Shown in pieces: positions 44,188-56,620 of a stretch of 64,000 bases of DNA (the stretch's first letter is position 1; every line of letters begins with the position of its first letter). Where the stretch lies: positions 1 to 64,000 of the forward strand of contig JAECUM010004374.1 in the NCBI GenBank assembly GCA_016617855.1, written 5' to 3'. Origin of the DNA: Megalonaias nervosa. Its lineage: Eukaryota; Mollusca; Bivalvia; Unionida; Unionidae. The notes below the pieces were generated by a model that was given only the letters and a program-made list of their open reading frames with translations, was not told where the DNA came from and did not search any database. The position numbers were made by a program, and so were the translations under genes.

Positions 44188-44570
44188 AGAATCTCTGGGT
44201 GGCCAAGTCGTCTTAGGCATTTGCCTTTAAAGAATCTCTGGGTGGCCAAGTGGTCTTAGGCATTTGCCTTTAAAGAATCTCTGGGTGGCCAAGTGGTCCT
44301 AGGCATTTGCCTTTAAAGAATCTCTGGGTGGCCAAGTGGTCTTAGGCGTTTGCCTTTAAAGGATACTCACATACCTCACTTCTCTCCCCGTGAATTCCAG
44401 TTTCAGCCCATCCATTGTGGATATGTGAGAAAGCAGCCAACGAGAAACTTGCCAGCAGCTTCCCATGGGTCGGTGTTTATTCCGGGGGTTCTTCCTTCAC
44501 CAACTATACTGGCCGCCATGAATAGCCTATCATGTGCTGAAAAATGGCGTTGAATCCCACAAACCAACCA
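44188..44570 (+). mobile_element. SINE with tandemly amplified tRNA-like head
   Basis: Four exact-length 43-bp units (starts 44188, 44231, 44274, 44317), each carrying the A-box region GGTGGCCAAGTGGTCTTAGG, precede the normal SINE body, which ends GAAAAATGGCGTTGAATCCC before a short CAAACCAACCA tail. Units 2-4 differ by single bases. The rest matches the family at 458-699. Confidence 0.85.
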
Positions 44571-45249
44571 TGTTTTGAAGAAGTAAAGCGTACGGATCCA
44601 TGGCACAAAAGGCTTCCCCTCTGTATTTCAGATTTAAGACGAGATATGAGTACAGAGCAAACATAATTATACAAATAGTATTGGGGTAGGTAGATTGGAC
44701 AATATGTAATTTGTGTTCTAAATATAGCTGTATATACTGTGGAAAAAAAGAAAAAAATGAAACACGATATACCGTTCTATGTATCCATCTCAAAATCTGT
44801 CTTTCAAAGCAACAGTTTTCATTATCTTCTGATAATTTCTTATACAAAATTATCGCTGTCCTGAAGTTCGCCAACTGTCCCAGATTAGTCGCATCCATCT
44901 TTTTTAAACAATTTTTTTATGATTTGATGACCGTATCGCGTTTTACGTATGTTGAGTATTCACCATTTTTTTTTCAGTCTTGAAGCTTGTGTGTCATTCA
45001 TGACGTGAAGCTATTCTTTAAGATTAAATGCATTTACATGAATGCGATAATTTCCTTCTACAATATATGCGATGTACGCAGGTTCGTTTTACTAGAGTAC
45101 ATTTTATGATGAGGCGTTCATCTGCAGAACGTTTAATTGAAAAAGACATCATCTCCGATAGTTGATATAGGGATTTATTCCACTGAAAGGACAGAACGCA
45201 AACAAAATGTTTTCAGTTTTCCGGTTTGATCAAAAGATTATGAGTGCCG

Positions 45250-45281
<32 letters not shown>

Positions 45282-45816
45282 TGCAGAAAACTTAGCATTT
45301 ATTTTTTTTTCCAGATCTGATATGATTTTAATTCCCAGTCTGATAGCATGCCTTTAACTTTCTTGCTAAGGCAGTTTGTCTTTTCGAATTCACCGTAAAG
45401 TGGCACTGCACGTATTTCTTGTGTTAAAACATAATGTTCATTTCTTGTTTCAGTATAAACTAGTTCGATAACGGTTGTTGTGTCCCTTGGCTTATTAATG
45501 CCACTAATTTACCCATGATACAATTTTCATTCCGGTGAGCAAATCTGTTTAGTAACTGCGTCCAACAAAGCTGTGAATGAACCTTGTGATCGGGAAAATT
45601 TTAATATCAAGCGCCTCTAAACGTATATATGGGACGCACAGTGTATATAGCGCTGTTCATGCAGAAAGCATGACTTGAAGTTGCTTGAAGAATAAATAAA
45701 AAGCAAAATAAACTTTGAGTTACATGACTTTGATATGAAATAATTACTTTTCTCCTATTTCCAATACAATTCATGTTATGACATAGCTTGAATAGGTGGG
45801 TATAAAGAGCGAAAAG
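44571..45816. other. non-coding sequence with (AAT)n
   Basis: (AAT)n at about 45250-45281. No gene supported. Confidence 0.4.
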
Positions 45817-46771
45817 GACTCCTTTTTGTGAAAAGGACTTACATTCTGCGAAAAGTACCTATGATGTTTTTACTAACAGTTTCAATCAATATTTCTATTT
45901 CATAAATGAAAATATTTTGAGTAGTAACTCATTTTACATAGCATTTAATATATATTTTTTTAATATAAAGGTTAAAGATGGGTCTTTTTCGCGAATCGGG
46001 TCATTTTCGCAAAAAGGACTTACCGTCTACGGAAAGGACCAAGTACGTTTTTACTAACAGTATCAATCAATTTCTATTTCACAAATTAAATAATTTTGTA
46101 TAATAACTCATTTTGCTCTACTAAAATTTTCAATCTATATTTCTATTTCACGAATGAAGTTAATTTTTGTATTAACTCTTGTTACGTAGCATTTACTATT
46201 TCTTTTTAATATAAAGTGGAAAGGTAATAGCAATTCAGGGAAGAAGAAAATGACGTGTACATTTCATAATACATTTCCGAGTACAGACCTGTTAGCAGTG
46301 ACAAAGAGAAAAAAAATCAAAATCACAGAACAAAAATGCTGAATTTTTAATTAAAATATAATTTACAGACTTTGGTTATCCACCATTCACGTTTGATGCG
46401 AAGATTGTTCTTGTTTACCCTGGACAGACTAACCATTTGATACAGGGTGCTTTGAAAACAAAGAAGATTTGAGAGCTTTACTGTTGATGGTTCAGTTATA
46501 ATTAGATTTACAGTTATCTGCTTTTTTTAGATCGAAGTGATTGATTGCTGACACATCTGAAATATCACAGCTTTTTTGCTTCAAGCATACAGCACATCTT
46601 GTCAAATTATTAAATCAAATTCTTTTCTTTTCTGACACTAAAACATTGCAGTATTTTAAGAAATTAATGAAATTGTTGTCAATCCTTGGGAGCCATGCGA
46701 TGTCTGTGTTACCCTCTGAATTCGTGTTAGAACAAAGACTGTTATGGTTATGCATGGTCTGACTGTAAACG

Positions 46772-46776
<5 letters not shown>

Positions 46777-46809
<33 letters not shown>
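46777..46809. repeat. C-run followed by (CT)n
   Basis: C10 run and (CT)n microsatellite inside the inverted-repeat element. Confidence 0.95.
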
Positions 46810-46815
<6 letters not shown>

Positions 46816-46993
46816 CGAACTAATGTATGCATTCCAAAAGAAATACACTAGATATAATAATACATTTGTAAAGGGTATGTACACAGAGAAAGAATGAAAA
46901 AGAGTAAAAACCCTAATTCTGAATGTCTATAAATACCTAATAATCCTCCTTTCTACTGTTTTCACTCAGTTATGATTCATTTCTTCTTTCAGA

Positions 46994-47284
46994 TCATTCT
47001 TCATTGATTGCTTCTTTCTTAAGTATTTTATATTTCTGACTGTATTGGTTACATGCCCATGGTACGCTCTCGGAAGAAATATTCCAAATATACTCATCAA
47101 TGGACACATTTTTCCGGAGGTACGCCGTAAATATCGGATAATTTTCTAACCAAGATAATCTCTTAAATCTGTCTTTACCGGCGTCTGAGGCGTTGAACGT
47201 TTGATAGAGACGGTGGATTGTAAGAATATCGTGTTTGCTCGGTTGCGGTAAGTCCTTTTCGCGAAAAAGACCCATTTTGAACAC
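46994..47284 (-). CDS. short ORF of the inverted-repeat element, unknown
   Basis: 96 codons whose N-terminus (MGLFREKDLPQP) is encoded by the right inverted arm. The remainder (KHDILTIHRLYQTFNASD, RLSWLENYPIFTAYLRKN, IDEYIWNISSESVPWACNQ) has a natural protein composition with aromatic and charged residues well mixed. I recognise no transposase motif. It may be a remnant of a transposase or a captured exon. Confidence 0.35.
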   Translation of the reverse strand: MFKMGLFREKDLPQPSKHDILTIHRLYQTFNASDAGKDRFKRLSWLENYPIFTAYLRKNVSIDEYIWNISSESVPWACNQYSQKYKILKKEAINEE

Positions 47285-47408
47285 TTTAGGATATATTCCG
47301 TGTTATTTATAATTAGTTACTGCACAAACATAATTTCATTTGTGAAATAGAAATATTGATTGAAACTGTTAATAAAAACATCCTCGGGCCTTTTTGCGAA
47401 AAGGAGTC

Positions 47409-47877
47409 ATAGGAACCTGAATATGATATCGTCATTTGGTTATCATTTTAGTTTTATTATAATATGTCATTTCCAGACAAATCTAAAAATCTGATTCAAA
47501 CCTCTCTTTTTCTAAGCACAAGAATGTTCAAAAAAACAACCTGGTTTTTTGGGGAGAGAACAATAAATCACAATTACTGATTTATTTGGGGGTGCGGGGT
47601 GGTTTATTCAATTAGATAGAATAGATAAATTTATATTCTGCTACTAATCAGACTCGCCACTACAACTTATAAATTACTTATTTGCACTCCATTATTCGTT
47701 GAGCAGATGTTTACATCATACACTGTGGGGGAGGGGGGGCAGAGAGGAAATTCATCTATTAATCGAGATTTTTATTACTATTGCATCAAAGCACATCAGT
47801 CATTTTATACCAAGGGGGACCTTTTTCCAAATTCAAGCAAATTAAAATTGTATTATAATGAAGCGATATATAATGCC
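47409..47877. other. non-coding sequence
   Basis: Short G-rich patches. No gene recognised. Confidence 0.4.
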
Positions 47878-47986
47878 CGAATATGTGATAATATCGGTCA
47901 ATCCCGAATATGTGATAATATCTGTCAATCCCCAATATGTGATAATATCGGTCAATCCCCAGTATGTGATAATATCAGTCAATCCA
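47878..47986. repeat. 27-bp tandem repeat, four copies
   Basis: Unit CGAATATGTGATAATATCGG followed by TCAATCC. In one frame it reads the nine-residue repeat ICDNIGQSR/P. Confidence 0.92.
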
Positions 47987-49124
47987 ACAATGAGAACAAA
48001 TAATTGGTATCAGACATAATTAATTTTTACAACTAAACATACTTATTATGTGTCTGCTCAACTCAAAATAAATTAATGACACAAGTAGAAAAGATGCTGT
48101 TTTTGTATAGCCTTGCGAACAAAACCCCCTGAAATTATTTAACAATCTTCATTATAAATTAAGAATGATGCTTGTTTGTGTGCCTGTGGTAGCATTTATT
48201 AAGTTCACATAGGTTGTAATTTTTATAATTAAATGGATTGTTCAGTTAAATTTTACACCAATAACCAAAACTTGATCTCTTAGCCTAACTGCTCCCATTG
48301 ATATGACATAGAAATGTATGAATTTGTATTACCGAAACAATAAAACTAGAGAGGAAGAAAAAAATATTAGTAAACATACAAGCCTAAGTATTCTTAGGGG
48401 ACAGCAGTATATAAACAAAAGCAAATAGTGTAAAACTCTATGAACACTCATTTGTCGAGAAAAACGAAACAAACGCACTGCGATATCTGGCTCCAATATA
48501 TGTGATCAGTGCTTCACACGGAGAGAAATGGTTGCCAAGCGTGTTTTGTACTTTGCTCATCTTCGATCTGATTCGTGCTTCTGTTTCTTTAATTCTCAAA
48601 AGACGTACACGTTGGAGGCCTGCCTCTCGCTTGGCGGGTAGCGGAAAGCTTATTGCGCTTGCACTATAAGAAATAAGCATAAAAATGGGAGGGTAGGTTG
48701 GTGGGGAGGAAACACGAACAGTTAGTTACAACCAAATTTAAAATATTTTAATATTCTTTCAGTTTGATTCTATTGAACATGATATTTTATTGTTTCCAGT
48801 AATGCGCAAAGCTTTTTGTTAACTAGAGAAAGACAGTATATGAAAGGAGTTTTTTTATTCGATCGGCTGAAACATACAGCTGATATGTCTTTAAAATAAA
48901 AAAGAACGATGATTTTGATCCGCCATAGCCGCGCAAAAGTTCTGACCCTGACTATTTGATGTTTTCAAAGTATTAGACAGCTGATTTGCTCAGTTAAAAT
49001 ATAGTAATAGAGTTAAGTCAAACGAAATATTGAAAAACCCTCGGGTCTAATCAAACTTGAGAAGCATTAGAACTGTACTGCAGTTCGATTGAACTAACCA
49101 CTGTGGAAACATTCCCGACAATCG
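47987..49124. other. no supported gene
   Basis: An 80-codon minus-strand frame at 48438-48680 has ordinary composition but no recognisable motif. Confidence 0.35.
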
Positions 49125-49216
49125 GAACTTCTAGTTTTCACTATGCGGTACTTCTAGTTTTCACTATACAGGACTTCCAGTTTTCACTATGCAGGACTTT
49201 AAGTTTTAACTATGCG
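49125..49216. repeat. 23-bp tandem repeat, four copies
   Basis: Unit GGACTTCTAGTTTTCACTAT followed by GCA, with decay towards the right end. Confidence 0.9.
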
Positions 49217-51920
49217 CGACTTATATTTGCCATTGTGCAATATAAAATAGTAATATATAGAGATTTTATGGACACACAGGCTTACCGACAGGCGATCAAA
49301 CAGACAGGCAGAGGCAACACAAAAATGGCGTGAAAAAAATGGAGGAAACAAATTATATAGATAAAAAAAAATGGAACAACTGTTGAATGGATTAATATTA
49401 TTTGATTTGTTGCTCGATTAATTTATTCACTGTATGATATGCATTGATAGTTCTCAAATGTATCCAGTTTCTAATTATTGTCATTCATGCTTTCCAAATA
49501 GATCTTTAATGAGTAAGCTGTACACAGTTCTCGAGGTTCCTTAATTTGACTTTGTATTTATATTTGCTTTAAACCCACCCACAGCGACGTTGAAAATTGA
49601 TGTGATAATTGTGGTTTGGAGCCAAGTCAGGTAAGAACCATATTTTCACACAGACAGCTTTAAGTCAATATAATTTGCAACACATAGCTGACAGCATTGT
49701 TTGCTTCGACTTCCGTGTTGACTTGCTCTATGGCGACAACCCAAACTACTCTAATTGGACAAGATAATATCCGCTGCTAATTAGGCGCGTATGCTAAAGA
49801 ACACACACAAACACAAACACACAGAGGAGATGGATTGGGAAAATATGACATGAGTACTATCAACCAGCAGAACGAGATCTTTCACAAAAACTAAATCATA
49901 AATATGCATTTATATATTTATTATGATTTTAATTGCTTTGTTTTTTCCACTGATAAAATCTTTCTGTGCACAGAATGGACGATTAGCTGTCCAACACTCT
50001 TAGTCTCATAGCAGTTGTTAATTGCTGTTAATTGGGGTATAGAAATTCAATTTCGATTTTAAAAAATACCTCAATATGGATTCATTATGTATGTATGTAT
50101 GTATGTATGTATGTATGTATGTACTTGTGTTTGAACACAGTTGACTAGAACACCCTGATCACTTGTGTTTAAAAACACTTGATTCGAACACCCTGGATCA
50201 CTTATTTGTGTATAAGACTAGAAAAAATACTTATAATCAAATTAAATCTCTCGACTCGAACTAGGGATCTCTCAAACTATTTACTTAGATATTGTTTATA
50301 TTCAGTCTATCGAGATTCTAAGTGTAATCGAATTTGAATGTAAAACAAAAATATGATCTACACGTACGTAAATCTGTGGAATAGACGCTTCGATTTGACA
50401 TTTAATCTTTACATATTTTCTTGGTCGACATCTTTTTTATTGCAAACTTACTAAGCCATACAAGTACTTAAACTCAATATTTATTGAGTGCCCATGACCA
50501 TAAAATGAAGTCTCTGACGCATTTTTCTCCGAACATCGTTGACTATTTACAATGTTTCTCAGAAAAGAGCAGACGACATTTTTTATGTGTTTCGGATACT
50601 GCTCAATAAGACATATGCTCAAACACGAGCCGTCTTATGATCATCTTTAAACAGAAATATATTCTCCGAACGAAACTGGATACATTATTGACATATACGG
50701 CGTAAACGAACTATTTTCTTTTAAAATCTTTATTTCATCATGTTATTAAAAGTTTCTCGGTAAAAATAAAAACAAAACAAAAATCAGAAAAATGCGCCAA
50801 ATAGTTTGAGTATATGCCTTATTTTTATTTTATTTCCAAGAATTATGAGTGCTCTGTGTTTTTCTTAATAATTTTCTTTGGGATCTTTCAAGATTGTTAT
50901 TCTTGACCAATACGTTTTGTCAGTCTCGGGATTAAGAAATGTTCCCAACACACAGAGACTGTTTAAAATAAATCTTCAGTTTTGCTTCATATGAGCTCAT
51001 ATTCTCATTTATGTCTTCTTTTAATGGGGGTGGAAGTGTAAACAAGTAAGCAAGGGGTAAAATCTATGAAACATTCCGGTCTTTTCGCGCTCATTTTTAA
51101 GAGGCGCTCACCGCCTTTTTCCCCTCCTTGGATCCGCCCATGCCTGCCGCACTTTTCATTTGGTAGTTCTTATACGCAGAACATGGAACCATGGATATTA
51201 TGTTTTTTCAGTAAGCGTTAGTGACCAATAAATGAACAATCTGAATCATGTGCTTGATATTTTAGAACAGAATTATGAAATCTGTCGGCCCTCAACTTTA
51301 TCGTGTACTCCAAAACCCACGCTGATATTATACGTTTCCGTGTCACTGTACGCGGTCTACTCAAAAGTATTTCCCCAAAAATTTATATACTAATTGAAAT
51401 TGTACGAGTTATTTGTCTTTATTTTACCTTTCGAGATAATCAGCCTATATTCAGGTTACTCTTTTCTTGTATTTTTCATGTGTGTTCAGGTCATAATGAG
51501 AGCTGAGATGCGATAAGAAAGATGGATACAACCCCGTATTTTCGAGATGTTCTTTGAAAGATCCAAAAGTCTTTGATGTCTTGTATCACAATGAATACTG
51601 CTGGAAATATTGTAAGCTAAATTTCAAGGACATATACTAAGTTAAAGTGGCATCTCTGACTTGAGAGTCTGAGTTTCAGCTGACTTACGTACAAAGTTTT
51701 GTGAATATACAGCCGGTAATCTGACGTCCGTCAGTCATGCATGGAATTCATAATTTCTATTGAAAGATTCAAATGCTTACTCAGATGTCGACAGTTACAT
51801 ATGATTGGTATACCGATATCATCAGGTTAAAGTAGAGTATATTCAGTAATGAAATATTTACAGAATTTGTTAGTGAAGTTCGGGTTTTAGCATGTTTTAT
51901 TCTCTTGGGCCAATCGGATC
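49217..51920. other. non-coding sequence with (ATGT)n
   Basis: (ATGT)n at about 50088-50121 is followed by a two-copy 41-bp repeat (ACTTGTGTTTGAACAC...). No gene recognised in 2.7 kb. Confidence 0.4.
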
Positions 51921-52480
51921 AGTTATAGTCCAATACATATCCATCTTTGCTAGCCAAGGTTCCGATGTGATAACCCAATCTACACCTTGGCGTATCAAGC
52001 AGATATTTCTGTGCTTCAGGTCTGTGAATTTCATTGGTTGCTGCGGCAAGCCACCGCATTCAATCAAAATTAAGTTGTGAAAATTTGAACACAGTTTTTA
52101 CATGATCGAGACAATCGGAGCACACAACTTGAATGGACTGATAAATAAACAATTTTCCAGTGTCGGTCCGTGTTTTGCACAAATACCTTTCACTCAAATA
52201 CACCTGTAGTGACTTTCCTCTAGTACATAGTCATAGTTTCGATGTTAAACTTCCAAAGTATCCTTTCTAGGTCAATTACCCCCACCATTTTCGGCCGATG
52301 TACAATGCACCACGCTATTGGTTAGTTGTTTTGACATACTAAGGGAGGCAACTCGTGAAATCCAATAGATGTCGCTAGGACAAAGCACCAATATATCTGT
52401 TCGATCCACCAAAGTGTAGATAGGGTTATCACATCGGAACCTTGGCTAGCGAAGATGACACATATTGGACTAGTTATAGT
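51921..52480. mobile_element. inverted-repeat MITE
   Basis: Arms at about 51921-52009 and 52393-52480 are reverse complements with about 85 percent identity by eye. They share GCTAGCCAAGGTTCCGATGT and AGTTATAGTCCAA. The interior (about 380 bp) is non-coding. Outer ends and target-site duplication are unclear because the AGTTATAGTCCAA word is repeated at the right edge. Confidence 0.75.
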
Positions 52481-53280
52481 CCAACACATATCGGACAAGG
52501 TATAGTGCAATACATATCAGATAGTACAATGTTCATTTACATAGGTGAGCAGTATATAGAAAATCTCACACAGTCACAAACTATTTTCATTGCCGAGTCC
52601 AAATGTCTACCAGTAGGGGCTTGAGCTGCAAAATGCAAAGTAGAAAATCTGACCGAATCATTGACAACACATTTGCAGTGCAAGACAAGTTACTTGAGCA
52701 CACTATGTAAGCTTGATCGATATGGTGTGCGTTGTGGCCTTTGTTACCAGATATATGGCTCGGCCAGTATCACTCACTCATTTGTTTTGGTGACTTTGTT
52801 TCAGCTGAATTCTAAATAGCAATCCCCTTTCTTTAATTTGTTCTGTATATTTAGTTTATTTTGTGTGCTTAACCTTTCTTCATGGTTGTAAGTTGAAAAC
52901 AACATGTTTACATAGCAAGAGTTCAATGTCAGCCTTGTTTACAGTTAAACTAGGTTTATCCAATGGAAATCTTCAGATTCTACTATGTTATGGGTCAAGT
53001 GAAAATGTGTATAAATATGAATTTGATAAATAAATAATTCATTCCAATTTTGTCAGATAGAATTTAAACTTTATTTAAACTTTTTATTGGAATTACTAAA
53101 GTGCCCATTGATTATTGGACTATGTTTTCGATTACTATAAACGCATTCTTAGACATTCTGAACTGCATCATTGTGGTACGTCAGAACTTTCAAAACTACT
53201 GGAATAATTCGGAACATTTTATATTTTTGTTCTTGTGATAGGACATTTAGGATTATTTGGTATTTTAATTCACAACTAGG
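52481..53280. other. non-coding sequence
   Basis: Nothing recognised. Confidence 0.4.
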
Positions 53281-53450
53281 TTAATTGCCCGTCCTAGGAC
53301 GGGAATAAAATAGGAGATGAGCGAGTTTAAAAGAAAAATTGAAAATCAAAATACCAAAAAAAAGTATTTTTAAAAATTGCGATGACGCAGTGAGTTTCCA
53401 ACTCGCGACCCCTTGTTTAGCAAGCGGGACACACAGCAAGAAAGAAAGAC
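53281..53450 (-). mobile_element. possible tRNA-derived SINE remnant
   Basis: On the minus strand GCTTGCTAAACAAGGGGTCGCG is followed by AGTTGGAAACTC. This resembles an anticodon arm (loop with GCT), variable region and degenerate B box of a tRNA-like head. The rest is AT-rich. Boundaries are not defined. Confidence 0.35.
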
Positions 53451-54221
53451 AACTGTGGATGATCATGTATAAGATACTGTAAGTTTCTCTTGAATTTACG
53501 CTTTGTATTGTAGAGAAGTAAAATGCTTGTTGATTCTAATGAAATTGTTAGTTTCACTTCTTTCTGTTTCACATTTTAAGACACAGAGTCGTAATAAATT
53601 ATAAGCAAGGTTTCTTTAACCCTGAAAACAAAATTAGGAAAACCACTTTTCCGGTTACAGTGCTGGAACTCTTGAGCGGCGTATACACGTGCAATTTGTT
53701 AATGCGGTGTTACGGGGATATAGCACGAGTCAACCTGATTACCCTGTATCCTGTTTTTGGACCCCTTCATGCTTTGTTTATATACAAATTAGCACAGTTG
53801 CAAAACCTGTATGTATCGTCATATCTGTGTTTACCTGTAGTTAGGAGACCGTGCAAGATAATTAAGCTTGTGCGACAATTTAAAAAATAAGAAAAAATAA
53901 AATGTTTCAATACATCTCTTTTGATAAGGTCAGAAAGAGAATTATATGTTCGTTTGTATCTTTTCATGCCACCCTAATACCAATGAAAGTCTGAATTCAT
54001 TTTCTCTGCTCAGACAGTACTTGGCTGTTCTCTGTACATTATTATATTAAGTCTAATTTATAATTAATGTGTTTTTGGTTTGTTGGAGGTGGGGAAATGT
54101 GTTTCCTTATTGATCAGAATCGGATGCCGGATATAACAAACCTCATTAGTTTTAAAGCTGCGTGTGTACTTGCTTATTTTAATGAAACCATCTGCGATCT
54201 GCATATACCCTATGTCTGTTC

Positions 54222-54225
<4 letters not shown>
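53451..54225. other. non-coding sequence
   Basis: No gene recognised. Confidence 0.4.
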
Positions 54226-54320
<95 letters not shown>

Positions 54321-54337
54321 CATGGGGGGGGGGGCTT
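54226..54337. repeat. (TA)n-(GA)n-G run compound microsatellite
   Basis: About 26 TA units pass directly into about 20 GA units, followed by a G10 run. Confidence 0.97.
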
Positions 54338-55239
54338 GCCAGATGGTACATACTGAAATAGCCACAGAAGGCGTCAATATTTTGCAGACTTCAAACACTG
54401 TTTCATAATCTAAACATTAACGTCGTTATAAAATCTTTATTTCTGTGAACTTTTAAGATGATATTAATCCCCCATTAAACAAGTGAGTTTATTCTTCTGC
54501 GAAAATGTCATGGAAAGTCAACACAGATTGAACGAGTATTATTAATTTCAGGGTAAGTTTTTTAAAATATTTTTTAAGAGATACAAATAGACTGCCTGGA
54601 ATATTAATATTGCTGATGTTATTAGAGTCCTGCGAGGATTAACAACAGTTCAATATTTAATAAGACTCGCAATAAAGCTTGCTAATATGACCATCAGTTC
54701 GATATTTAATCAGAGATTGCTAATATGACAGTGAGTCTTTCATATTAACTGACAAGAGAACGCAGTGTTCGGAATTGGTTCTAATTTCTTGGTCAATCGG
54801 TTTCTTCCATCAGATCGATTGCTAAATTATTGACTAATCTGTCCATATTGGATTTGTTAGTTGTCCTCTGGACATTTTGGATATAATGGATATCATTTCC
54901 AAATAAGTCAGCATGTAAGTGATAGAAAAATCTGGAAAAAGAAAAAGTTTTCAGGGACTATTCAACTTCACATTCCTCCAAAGAGAAAAACCTAACTATG
55001 AAGATAGCAGCCGTTCTCTAAATTGTCATATAGATCTTTGCCTTGATATAGCAAGACTGGAATTTGACCTTATCTTTCGTTGAAAATGTTTTAAATTAAT
55101 TGGTCATCACTCCAAAGCTGTCCAATGCTCGATGAATTGATTGCTACGAAAAGATAACACGAGCAAGATAAATAATTCGCTTGCATCTTTTTTTTTTTTT
55201 CTTTTTTTTTTGTTTTGTTTCAGATGCACGTTAGTGTCT
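54338..55239. other. non-coding sequence
   Basis: T-rich tract near 55185-55220. No gene. Confidence 0.4.
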
Positions 55240-55373
55240 ATATCATGCTGATTTAATGGGAGCTAAGTGCCTTTCCCAAGGAGGGCCCGGGGCTGGCCTG
55301 GGAGGGTAACGAACCGCGATCCTTGGTTTACGAGTCCGGCACTATACCAGCTGAGTTACCTCAGCTCTCCATG
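55240..55373 (-). mobile_element. tRNA-derived SINE head or tRNA pseudogene
   Basis: On the minus strand an A box (TAACTCAGCTGGTATAGTGC) is followed by an anticodon-arm-like CGGACTCGTAAACC (loop with CGT, Thr-like) and a B box (CGCGGTTCGTTACCC). The stem pairings are only partial, and the sequence runs on into a GC-rich block, so it is a SINE or tRNA relic and not a working tRNA. Confidence 0.6.
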
Positions 55374-55389
55374 GTCAGAATAAGGAATA

Positions 55390-56620
55390 CTATGGGCAGC
55401 CGTCACCGCCAAAATTAAATTAATCAAATGATGTAGTATGAAATCAAATCATTTAACCCAGGAAAGGAAATGATAAATCCAGATTCCAAATGATGTGGTG
55501 TCACATGAAATGATTTAGTGAACAAAACCGAATGATGAATTTAGATTCCAAATGACGAGGTATTAAATGAAATGATGTAGTGTGAAATGACATGATTGAA
55601 CCCGAAAAATGAAATAATGAATTCAGACTCCAAATGACGTGGTATTAAATGAAATGATTTAGTATGAAATTAAATGATTTAAAGAACAAAACAAAATGAT
55701 GATATCTGCTTCCAAATGAAGTGATATTAAATAAAATGATGTAGTCTAAATTGAAATGATTTAACTCAACAAATGAAATCATGAATTTAATTTCCAAATG
55801 ATCTGGTATTAAATAAAATGATTTAAACAACAAAACGGAATGACGAATTCTGATTCCAAATGACGTTTTATGAATTGAATTTACATAGCATAAAATCAAA
55901 TGATTTTAACCAATAAATGAAATGATGAATTCAGATTCCAAATGACGTGATATTAAATAAAATGATTTAAAGAAGAAAATGAAATGATGAAATCTGTTTT
56001 CAAATGACGTGGTATTAGATAAAATGATATAGTCTAAAATGAAATGATTTAATCCAACAAATGAAACCATGAATTTAAATTCCAAATGATTTGGTATTGA
56101 ATAAAATGGTCTGAAGAACCGAATGGAAGAATGCATTCAGATTCCAAACGACGTGGTATTAAATGAAAGGTGTTGAAAGTAAACGGTCTGACTGGGAACA
56201 ACAGTACATTGTAAGGTCAAACTGCAAATCATCTAGCGTAAATCCAAACATACATAGGGGGGCGCTGTTAACCATGATGCATGGTGTCAGCACGCCCAAA
56301 TTTATAATCTAGACAAGTATGTTCAACATTCAGTTGAGATTTTTTGCAGACGAAGCTTGGACAGCCAAGGTGTTTCCGTTCCAATGATATGAACAAGAAC
56401 TATATTTTCCAATCAGCATCAAGTGTTTTGATCCACATTAACGAATGTGCGTGTGTTCTTTAACATTTCTCCGCCTTACACTACGTGAGTTTCCAATTAA
56501 GGCTTCTACAAACCTAGATCTATCAATTAAGGAAATTAAAATTTTCATCTTATTTGATCAATAGTAATTATCATATTTGATGACCTGACCTAGCATACAC
56601 ACTAAACTAACAAGCTGTTT
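55390..56620. repeat. left arm of the fold-back structure
   Basis: The outer part consists of about ten units of alternating 62 and 82 bp around GATTCCAAATGACGTGGTAT and AAATGATTTAA words. The inner part runs through CTGACTGGGAACAACA and GACAGCCAAGGTGTTTCCGT to GCTGTTTCTCGAC near 56620. Apparent 75-85-codon frames in it are repeat artefacts, mirrored in the other arm. Confidence 0.9.

Larger units (their letters stand above)
45817..47408. mobile_element. DNA transposon-like inverted-repeat element
   Basis: The left end (from 45817, GACTCCTTTTTGTGAAAAGG) and the right end (to 47408, reverse complement GACTCCTTTTCGCAAAAAGG) are inverted copies of about 165-190 bp. They share ATTAACAGTTTCAATCAA and GGGTCTTTTTCGCGAA words. 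On the left side parts of the arm are tandemly repeated two to three times (to about 46220). A short frame lies inside the right arm. The target-site duplication is not clear. Confidence 0.7.

Noticed and set aside
47707..48003. Frame with nine-residue ICDNIGQS repeats
   Set aside because: The repeat part is a 27-bp tandem array and the upstream part contains a G-rich low-complexity start; no independent support.
55240..55373. Functional tRNA-Thr gene
   Set aside because: A and B boxes are recognisable but acceptor and other stems do not pair well, and the sequence continues as a SINE-like block.
55645..56136. 75-85-codon frames in the fold-back arms, mirrored at 62051-62527
   Set aside because: They translate the tandem-repeat words and are nearly identical because the arms are inverted copies; no start context or protein-like composition.
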